Source of the DNA: Candidatus Eiseniibacteriota bacterium
GTDB taxonomy: Bacteria; Joyebacterota; Joyebacteria; Joyebacterales; Joyebacteraceae
Direction: 5' to 3'
Assembly: GCA_030630395.1 (NCBI GenBank)
Contig: DAOVNE010000059.1
Coordinates: 1-7,312, forward strand
DNA length: 7,312 nt
How positions within the stretch are numbered: the first letter of the stretch is position 1; each line of letters starts with the position of its first letter. This document shows, piece by piece, positions 1 through 4,759 of the stretch. Both the position numbers and the translations under genes were made by a program. The notes beneath the pieces were generated by a model. It saw only the letters and a list, made by a program, of their open reading frames with translations. It had not been told where the DNA came from and did no database searches.

Positions 1-153
1 CGATCCGACCAGGACGAATGTCGCGGCCGCGCCCATTCCCAGAGCGTTCTCCACGGATGTCGACACGGCCAGAGCCGGACACAGGCCGAGCGCCAGTCGG
101 AACACCGGGTTTTCCTTGTAGAACCCCTTGGTGAATTCCTTGAACACGCTCAT
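1..153 (-). CDS. rnfE: Rnf complex subunit RnfE, N-terminal 51 residues (runs off the window)
   Basis: RnfE is an integral membrane subunit of the ion-translocating ferredoxin:NAD+ oxidoreductase (Rnf), related to NqrD of Na+-NQR. Only the first 51 codons are present; the gene continues past position 1. The visible protein begins [20 protein letters not shown] and continues with [20 protein letters not shown] (residues 22-41). This is the highly conserved first membrane segment of the RnfE/NqrD family, including the Cys of the LCPALAV motif that is proposed to bind an Fe-S cluster together with RnfA. The ATG at 153-151 overlaps the rnfG stop as ATGA. A strong GGAGGTGA ribosome site lies at 158-165, so the start is secure and translation is probably coupled to rnfG. 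The gene order predicts rnfA, and perhaps rnfB, beyond the window edge. Confidence 0.93.
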   Translation of the reverse strand, partial: MSVFKEFTKGFYKENPVFRLALGLCPALAVSTSVENALGMGAAATFVLVGS

Positions 154-845
154 CGGCTCACCTCCGGGCTACCGGCATCATCGTCCGCTGCATCTTCCGC
201 AGACTCACATGGCGCTTCATCGCCCTTTATGATCGAGAGAATGAGCTCGTGCCCGCGTCTGACTGAGTTGGTAACGGCATCGGAGCTGATGGTCGCTCCG
301 GTGATGGCGAGAATCCCCTCCTGTGCCTGGCTCTTGACCACGACGAGTTCCTCAGGGGTTCGCCCATCGAACTGCACCTGGAACCACGGCCGGACGCCCG
401 CCTCATCCCTCGCGTTTCCGGAGAGCACGGCCCACAGTGTGTTCAGTGACGCGACCTCGAGAACCTTGGCGCCGAGCCCGGGGGTCTCTCTCTGATTCGT
501 TATCTTGATCCCACGGATGGTCCCGTCCGCATCGATGCCGACGATGGTCTCTATCGTGCTGGAGTAACCCTTGCCGTAGGCTTTGAATGAATACCCGACC
601 AACTCCCCATCATCGTACGCGGTGAAGTACTCGAACTTGTGACCATCGAGAACACACTCGGTCGTCGTCTGCTCGAATGTCGCGTCGGGACTGGAGGACA
701 GTGCTTCGATGCGTGCGTCCGCCTCTGCCTGGCGCTTGTACTCCTCCGTGATTCCATGCGTGGCGTTGTAGACTACCGAGAGTCCATAGCTCGCGACGAC
801 GGCGATGATGGTCAACGTACCCACGAGTTTGAAGAAGTTACCCAC
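150..845 (-). CDS. rnfG: Rnf complex FMN-binding subunit RnfG
   Basis: RnfG carries a covalently attached FMN and passes electrons between the membrane subunits of Rnf. The 231-residue protein has one N-terminal membrane anchor (about residues 6-26) followed by an FMN-binding domain that faces outside the cytoplasm. Conserved family blocks are visible: [13 protein letters not shown] (93-105), ETPGLGAK (120-127) and ITGATISS (181-188). Thr185 in TGAT is the expected FMN attachment residue, esterified by the flavin transferase ApbE. The Asp usually found six residues before that Thr is Leu179 here. The C-terminus ends in an acidic tail (about 209-231) of no known role. The start codon is GTG at 845-843, eight bases inside the end of rnfD, with GGAGGTGA at 852-859. 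The stop TGA overlaps the rnfE ATG. Length and motifs are normal for the family. Confidence 0.95.
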   Translation of the reverse strand: MGNFFKLVGTLTIIAVVASYGLSVVYNATHGITEEYKRQAEADARIEALSSSPDATFEQTTTECVLDGHKFEYFTAYDDGELVGYSFKAYGKGYSSTIETIVGIDADGTIRGIKITNQRETPGLGAKVLEVASLNTLWAVLSGNARDEAGVRPWFQVQFDGRTPEELVVVKSQAQEGILAITGATISSDAVTNSVRRGHELILSIIKGDEAPCESAEDAADDDAGSPEVSR

Positions 846-1893
846 TCTGCTTCACCTCCCCGAATTTCTTCGGTCGCGTACGCCCATCAATGAGCGGAGT
901 CGCGATGTTCATGAGCAGGATGGAGTAGCTGACGCCCTCCGGGTATCCGCCGATCAGCCTGATAACGGTCGTAAGAACTCCACAGCCCACACCGAACACG
1001 AGCATACCCCGCGGTGTGACAGGCGAGGTCACCATGTCGGTGGCCATGAAGAAAGCTCCCAGAATGAGACCGCCGGAGAGAATGTGGAACAGTGCATTCC
1101 CGGTGAAGAGACCGCCCGGGCCGCCGAAGACCGAGGTCAGAACAGCGACCGTCATAATGTAGGCGGCGGGAACGCGCCACGAGATGTAATGCTTGAACAT
1201 GAGGTACGCGGCGCCGATGAGAAGCAGGAGGGCCGACGTCTCCCCGATACAGCCACCGACGTTTCCGATGAACAGGTTCGCGATCGTATCGGATGAACCA
1301 AGCCCTGCGAGAACCTCCCGCGCCTGGACGACCTGGTGAGTCGTGGAGGCCGGATCCGCGATGATGGCACTCACGCTCTTCATGATCGCGAGCGGAGTGG
1401 CCTGCGTCACCACATCGATGCCCGAAAGCGACATGCCGGACAGGGTGCCACCCTTGCCGGGCAGCCACATCGTCGTCATGTGAACCGGCCAGGACGCAAG
1501 CAGGAATGCGCGGCCGAGAAGCGCAGGATTAAGCGGATTGTACCCGAGCCCGCCGAACACCTGCTTGCCTATGGCGATCGCAAAGACCGATCCCACAACC
1601 GGGATCCACCACGGCACGCCGGGCGGGATGTTGAACGCCAGGAGTATACCTGTCACGAGCGCGCTTCCGTCCGTCACCGCCACAGGCACTCCCCGTAGCT
1701 TCTGTATTATCGCTTCCGTCAGGACGGCAGCCGCGCAGGCAAGAAGCGTAAGGAAGAGCGCCCTCAGACCATAGAAGTAAACCGATCCGACTATGGCGGG
1801 CACCATCGCGATGACGACGCTGTACATCACCTTCCGTACGGAGACGTCCTCGCGAATATGTGGGGAGGCTGAGACTACCAGGTGCTCCTGCAT
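838..1893 (-). CDS. rnfD: Rnf complex membrane subunit RnfD
   Basis: RnfD is a polytopic membrane subunit of Rnf, homologous to NqrB, that binds a covalent FMN and takes part in ion-coupled electron transfer. The 351-residue protein is rich in membrane helices. It shows the family blocks SASPHIR (8-14), TDGSALVTGILLAFN (74-88), GLGYNPLNPALLGRAF (115-130), GCIGETSALLLLIG (214-227), ATDMVTSPVTPRG (284-296) and SYSILLMN (322-329). The predicted flavin attachment residue is Thr166 in D160-V-V-T-Q-A-T-P-L. Position 164 is Gln where the general motif has Gly, though Thr-x-Ala-Thr-Pro-Leu is otherwise kept. The ATG at 1893-1891 follows AAGGAG (1904-1909) with a 10-nt spacer. A 64-nt gap separates it from rnfC, and its end overlaps rnfG by 8 bases. 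Assignment is secure. Confidence 0.96.
   Translation of the reverse strand: MQEHLVVSASPHIREDVSVRKVMYSVVIAMVPAIVGSVYFYGLRALFLTLLACAAAVLTEAIIQKLRGVPVAVTDGSALVTGILLAFNIPPGVPWWIPVVGSVFAIAIGKQVFGGLGYNPLNPALLGRAFLLASWPVHMTTMWLPGKGGTLSGMSLSGIDVVTQATPLAIMKSVSAIIADPASTTHQVVQAREVLAGLGSSDTIANLFIGNVGGCIGETSALLLLIGAAYLMFKHYISWRVPAAYIMTVAVLTSVFGGPGGLFTGNALFHILSGGLILGAFFMATDMVTSPVTPRGMLVFGVGCGVLTTVIRLIGGYPEGVSYSILLMNIATPLIDGRTRPKKFGEVKQSG
852..859 (-). promoter_or_regulatory. Ribosome binding site fixing the GTG start of rnfG
   Basis: GGAGGTGA, nearly a full match to the 16S anti-Shine-Dalgarno sequence, ends 6 nt before GTG at 845-843. It supports this GTG, located inside the end of rnfD, as the true start. 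Confidence 0.8.
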
Positions 1894-1920
1894 TTGCCCC
1901 TATCTCCTTACCCGACCGGT

Positions 1921-1937
1921 GCCACGGACCCCGTGAC
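1921..1937 (-). other. Small hairpin in the rnfC-rnfD gap
   Basis: GUCACGG and CCGUGGC on the minus strand can form a 7-bp stem (one G.U) around a GGU loop, between the rnfC stop and the rnfD ribosome site. There is no U-run, so termination is unlikely. It may be an intercistronic stability element or chance. Confidence 0.25.
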
Positions 1938-1957
1938 TCGCTTCCGTAGCCTGTGCC

Positions 1958-3298
1958 TTACTTCCCTGCCGCTGCCTTCACCGCCGCGCCCTTCTGGGCA
2001 GCGAGCAGCTTCCCGTACTTGAAATAGTGAACCAGCCTGCGCTTCGATGGGCAGACGTACGAACACGAACCGCACTCGATACAGTCACCGATCCCCATCT
2101 CAACAGCCTTCTCGATCCTCTCATGGATCACGAGTTTCTCAAGCATGACGGGAACGAGCTTCATCGGACAGACGTGGACACAGGCCCCACACCTCAGGCA
2201 CGGGTCCGGCTGCCGCTCGTCGACCTCGCTGCGAGAGAGAAAGAGAACTCCAGACATGCCCTTGACGACGGGGATGTCGGTCGAGAACTGCGTTATCCCC
2301 ATCATCGGACCGCCGGAGATTATCTTGCCGATCTCGGTCGTCATTCCACCCGCCTGCTCGATGAGGCTGGACAGGAGCGTGCCGATGCGCGCAAGGAAGT
2401 TCGATGGATTGGCGACCGGCGTCCCCGTGAGAGTCATGACGCGCCGCGTCAGTGGTTGTCCGAGATGACACGCATCGTAGACGACGCAGGCCGTGCCTAC
2501 GTTCTGAACGACGACACCCACATCCATCGGCAGCCCGCCCGAAGGGACCTGGCGACGCAGCAGTACATCGATCAGCTGCTTCTCCGCTCCCTGCGGGTAC
2601 TTCACCTGAACGGCTGTCACGACGATGTTCGCTCCGTCCGGAATCGCAGCCCTAAGCGCAGCAACGGCGTCCGGCTTGTTCGACTCCACGCCGACGATTC
2701 CCCTGTCGGCGCCCACGGCCTTCATGAGGATGTTCAGACCCTCAAGCACGTCGCCCGGGCGCTCCAACATGAGACGATGGTCGGCAGTGAGCCACGGCTC
2801 GCACTCGGCCCCATTCAGAATGACAGTGTTGATCGGCTTGGATTCGGGTGGGGAAAGCTTGACGTGAGTCGGGAACGCGGCCCCGCCGAGCCCGGCGATG
2901 CCGGCGTCGAGCGTGATCTTCCGGATTTCGTCCGCTGTCAGAGATTCAACATCATCGCGGGGTCTGACGCTCTCGTGCCACTCGTCCAGTCCGTCGCCCT
3001 CGATGACGATGGCCATATCCTCGCCGCCACCTGGATGCGGAAACCTGCCCACGGCCGTAACCTTGCCTGAGATCGAGGCGTGGATCGGAACGGAGACGAA
3101 GCCGCCCGGCTCGCCGATCCTCTGGCCGACCTTGACTTCATCCCCTACCTTGACGCATGGCTCGGCCGGAGCGCCGAGAGACTGCCTGAGCGGAATAACC
3201 ACGCGCTCAGGAAGAGACGCCTCGGCTATCACGACCGATTTGGTCAGCTTCTTCGAAGCCGGAGGATGGACTCCGCCAGAGAAAGTCTTGAGTCTCAG
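1958..3298 (-). CDS. rnfC: Rnf complex NADH-side Fe-S/FMN subunit RnfC (start codon probably CTG or ATT)
   Basis: RnfC is the peripheral subunit that exchanges electrons with NAD(H) in the Rnf complex. Numbered from the CTG at 3298, the product has 446 residues. It opens RLKTFSGGVHPP (2-13), the family's signature N-terminus, then VKVGDEVKVGQRIGE (49-63) of the sandwich domain. The FMN/NADH-binding region follows: GIAGLGGAAFPTHVKL (133-148), LNGAECEPWLTADHRLM (161-177) and KYPQGAEKQLI (233-243). Near the end are two 4Fe-4S sites, Cys367/370/373/377 and Cys406/409/412/416. The C-terminus is short, without the long Ala/Lys-rich tail of proteobacterial RnfC. The first standard start codon in frame is GTG at 3232-3230, but it would remove the GGVHPP block and has no ribosome site. 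CTG (3298-3296) or ATT (3301-3299) sits behind AGGAG at 3307-3311. The frame is open back to the TAA of the upstream gene. Function is certain; the exact start is not. Confidence 0.93.
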   Translation of the reverse strand: MRLKTFSGGVHPPASKKLTKSVVIAEASLPERVVIPLRQSLGAPAEPCVKVGDEVKVGQRIGEPGGFVSVPIHASISGKVTAVGRFPHPGGGEDMAIVIEGDGLDEWHESVRPRDDVESLTADEIRKITLDAGIAGLGGAAFPTHVKLSPPESKPINTVILNGAECEPWLTADHRLMLERPGDVLEGLNILMKAVGADRGIVGVESNKPDAVAALRAAIPDGANIVVTAVQVKYPQGAEKQLIDVLLRRQVPSGGLPMDVGVVVQNVGTACVVYDACHLGQPLTRRVMTLTGTPVANPSNFLARIGTLLSSLIEQAGGMTTEIGKIISGGPMMGITQFSTDIPVVKGMSGVLFLSRSEVDERQPDPCLRCGACVHVCPMKLVPVMLEKLVIHERIEKAVEMGIGDCIECGSCSYVCPSKRRLVHYFKYGKLLAAQKGAAVKAAAGK

Positions 3299-3306
3299 AA
3301 TCTCGA

Positions 3307-3311
3307 CTCCT
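3307..3311 (-). promoter_or_regulatory. Ribosome binding site that points to a non-standard rnfC start
   Basis: On the minus strand AGGAG is followed after 8 nt by CTG (3298-3296), giving MRLKTFSGGVHPP, and after 5 nt by ATT (3301-3299), giving one more residue. No ATG, GTG or TTG occurs in this frame between the upstream TAA (3382-3380) and position 3232. The spacing to CTG is the more usual one. Confidence 0.6.
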
Positions 3312-3330
3312 GTGACCTTGGGGTTTGAAG

Positions 3331-3362
3331 CCGCGCGCCCGGCGGTTGTGCCGAACGCGCGG
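3331..3362 (-). terminator. Strong intergenic hairpin between the lipoprotein gene and rnfC (possible attenuator or terminator)
   Basis: Read as minus-strand RNA, CCGCGCG-UUCGGC pairs with GCCGGG-CGCGCGG around a 6-nt loop, a 13-bp stem with two G.U pairs. On the plus strand those two pairs become C/A mismatches, so the fold favours the transcribed strand. What follows is CUUCAAACCCC with no U-run, so it is not a textbook intrinsic terminator. It may act as an attenuator, a processing or stability element that lets the lipoprotein and rnf genes be expressed at different levels, or simply a structured spacer. Confidence 0.4.
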
Positions 3363-3379
3363 TCGTGTTCACCGGCTGC

Positions 3380-4267
3380 TTACTCCGCCAACTCGATGCG
3401 GAGGCTTGATACTATGCCCATCTCGACGACGTTCGACGCGGCGGCTCCCCCAACAGACGAGCCCTCGCCGGTCAGAGTCATCTTCATCTCACCCGATGAG
3501 AACACAAGTGATGCATCCTCTATCGACAGAAAGAGATCACCGTCGACGGTTCCATCACCCTCCATGAGCCACACCTCACCGGCCTGCTCCGCCCGACCCT
3601 CAAAGCTGAAGTCCGAGTGACGACTGATGACGACACAGTCGATCAGGTTCTTACTCTTGAAGCCCGTGACGGTGTATGTGGTCTCTCCGCTGAAGTCGCG
3701 ATCGACTGCGGCTGAGAGGTCGGGGATGTCGTAGTCCGTGGTCCAGCTCACTCCGATATCCAGCGCCTTGTCCGTGAGTGCCGGAAAGACATCGTACAGA
3801 AGAATAGCCATCTGGCCCGCTCCGGCCTCCAGGTAATCGGAGGAACCGATCCCTGTCCAGGAGAGGACAGTGCCGGTCGGATCGAGCGTGAACTCCAGTT
3901 CGTTGCCGCGAAGCTCTGCGACCGACTTGTCGATCTCCGGCCTGTCTCCGACGGTTATGCTGCCGGTCGCGTTCGTGAAGAGCATCCGCATCGTGACGTC
4001 GTCTTCCGTCACTTCGCCGAACGTGCAGGTGGTCGTGATCTCGGTCTGCGTGTAGATGGTCTGCTCGTGCGCCGTGCGCTTGATGCCGGACTGGCTTCCC
4101 ATCTTGAACTTGTACTTGAGAACGTCTCCCTCCTCAAACGAGCGAGAGAGAACAACAGGGCCATCGACGATGATGTCCACGCCACCGCCGCCGCCACAAC
4201 CTGATCCCAGAATGCCGGCCGCCATAACCACAAGCAGCGCCGTGAGAACTGTCTTGCGAGTCACCAT
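3380..4267 (-). CDS. Uncharacterised putative lipoprotein preceding rnfC
   Basis: I do not recognise a named family. The 295-residue product begins with a basic n-region (MVTRK), a hydrophobic stretch (about 7-20) and GSGC, with Cys24 followed by five glycines. This looks like a lipoprotein signal, although Gly at -3 and Leu at -4 is not a standard lipobox. The mature part appears beta-rich: EEGDVLKYKFKMGS (45-58), LEFTLDPTGTVLSW (124-137), FPALTDKALDIGVSW (161-175), SGETTYTVTGF (193-203) and EVWLMEGDGTVDGDLFLS (231-248). The pattern of a growing strand, then 'FPALPDKPVKVGDSW', then paired strands recalls large extracytoplasmic DUF families of Bacteroidota and related phyla (DUF6263-like), but this is resemblance only. 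ATG at 4267 follows GGAGG with a 4-nt spacer; GTG at codon 2 is an alternative start. It is in the same frame as rnfC, with 81 nt between its TAA and the rnfC CTG, and shares the upstream promoter. Confidence 0.8.
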   Translation of the reverse strand: MVTRKTVLTALLVVMAAGILGSGCGGGGGVDIIVDGPVVLSRSFEEGDVLKYKFKMGSQSGIKRTAHEQTIYTQTEITTTCTFGEVTEDDVTMRMLFTNATGSITVGDRPEIDKSVAELRGNELEFTLDPTGTVLSWTGIGSSDYLEAGAGQMAILLYDVFPALTDKALDIGVSWTTDYDIPDLSAAVDRDFSGETTYTVTGFKSKNLIDCVVISRHSDFSFEGRAEQAGEVWLMEGDGTVDGDLFLSIEDASLVFSSGEMKMTLTGEGSSVGGAAASNVVEMGIVSSLRIELAE

Positions 4268-4339
4268 TCATCGACCTCCTTCAGCGACATGAGTTGCCGC
4301 CCGGAACGCCCGCACTGACGCGAGAATCCGAGCGGCAGA

Positions 4340-4368
4340 AGTATAGCATGAGGCATGCGGGCTTCCAC
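4340..4368 (-). promoter_or_regulatory. Predicted sigma70-type promoter for the lipoprotein-rnf unit
   Basis: On the minus strand the extended -10 TGCTATACT has its hexamer TATACT at 4340-4345. A weak -35 (GTGGAA, 4363-4368) lies 17 nt upstream. Transcription would start near 4333, leaving a leader of about 65 nt. It lies in the only sizeable non-coding gap, between the redoxin stop and the lipoprotein start. Predicted by eye only. Confidence 0.4.
4346..4358. promoter_or_regulatory. Inverted repeat in the promoter spacer (possible operator)
   Basis: GCATG-AGG-CATGC is a perfect 5-bp inverted repeat with a 3-bp centre, lying between the predicted -10 and -35. That is a natural place for a repressor or MerR-like regulator, but the arms are short and chance is possible. 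Confidence 0.25.
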
Positions 4369-4424
4369 AGGTATTTCGGCCCCCGCTCCGGCGAGCTGCG
4401 TGCGGCAGCCCCGACCCGGGTGCG

Positions 4425-4700
4425 TCAGGCATCGACACCCATCAACTGCATGAGCACGTCCGAGACGGGCGCCTTCTTCTCCCAGCGACCCAGCTCTTCT
4501 TCGCCGTTTCGGAGAATGATCGTCGGGATCTCACCCACACCCTGCATGGCGGCCTCGATCAGACCATCCTCAGTCCCAGCGTCGACCAGTTCAATCGCAA
4601 CGGAGTCGGTCATCTCCCACTTATTGAGGAAGAACCCTATCTTCTCCTTCGCATTGATACAGGCTGGACATTCCTGTTTCACAAAGAACACCAGTTTCAC
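4425..4700 (-). CDS. Small CPAC redoxin (glutaredoxin/thioredoxin-fold), probable NrdD reductant
   Basis: The 91-residue protein has a compact thioredoxin fold. A beta strand MKLVFFVKQE leads into Cys11-Pro-Ala-Cys14 and the helix INAKEKIGFF. The cis-Pro loop VGEIPTIIL has Pro59. There is no signal peptide, so it acts in the cytoplasm as a dithiol electron carrier. Length and the CPxC site resemble NrdH-like and glutaredoxin-like redoxins. In some class III ribonucleotide reductases such a redoxin, rather than formate, reduces the active-site disulfide. Its position 59 nt after nrdD on the same strand points to that role here, which is inference. The start is GTG at 4700-4698, with GGAGG at 4710-4714 (9-nt spacer). 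This GTG would overlap as GTGA with the TGA ending the in-frame extension of nrdD. I leave the symbol empty because NrdH identity is not proven. Confidence 0.88.
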   Translation of the reverse strand: MKLVFFVKQECPACINAKEKIGFFLNKWEMTDSVAIELVDAGTEDGLIEAAMQGVGEIPTIILRNGEEELGRWEKKAPVSDVLMQLMGVDA

Positions 4701-4759
4701 AGCGCCTCGCCTCCGATGCGGCCTTCAAGGAGCCGGCCGCGTTTCCATGCCCTTTCGGG
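4697..4759 (-). other. In-frame open extension after the nrdD TAG, resembling a lost NrdD C-terminus
   Basis: After the TAG (4762-4760) the nrdD frame stays open for 20 codons, reading PERAWKRGRLLEGRIGGEAL, then TGA at 4699-4697. By eye, W-K-R-G-R-L-L-E matches the W-N-x-G-K-x-x-E pattern that ends many NrdD proteins just after the RVxGY glycyl-radical loop. The TGA overlaps the redoxin GTG as GTGA, the usual arrangement of translationally coupled genes. This suggests the ancestral nrdD ran to 4697. The loop itself (Gly-Tyr plus a few residues) is missing from the sequence. Confidence 0.4.
4710..4714 (-). promoter_or_regulatory. Ribosome binding site for the redoxin GTG start
   Basis: GGAGG lies 9 nt before GTG (4700-4698), with a second GAGG (4705-4708) 4 nt before it. 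It lies inside the in-frame extension of nrdD and supports translation of the redoxin from GTG. Confidence 0.6.

Noticed and set aside
2027..3070. Plus-strand open frame of 347 codons opposite rnfC
   Set aside because: It is fully covered by conserved rnfC coding sequence and its Arg/Asp/His-rich product matches nothing I recognise.
3230..3232. GTG as the rnfC start
   Set aside because: It would remove the conserved GGVHPP region and has no Shine-Dalgarno sequence at a proper distance.
4393..4411. Hairpin after the redoxin stop (7-bp stem, 5-nt loop) as a terminator
   Set aside because: No U-run follows and overlapping alternative pairings exist in this GC-rich stretch, so termination is not supported, although a break between the two units is likely.
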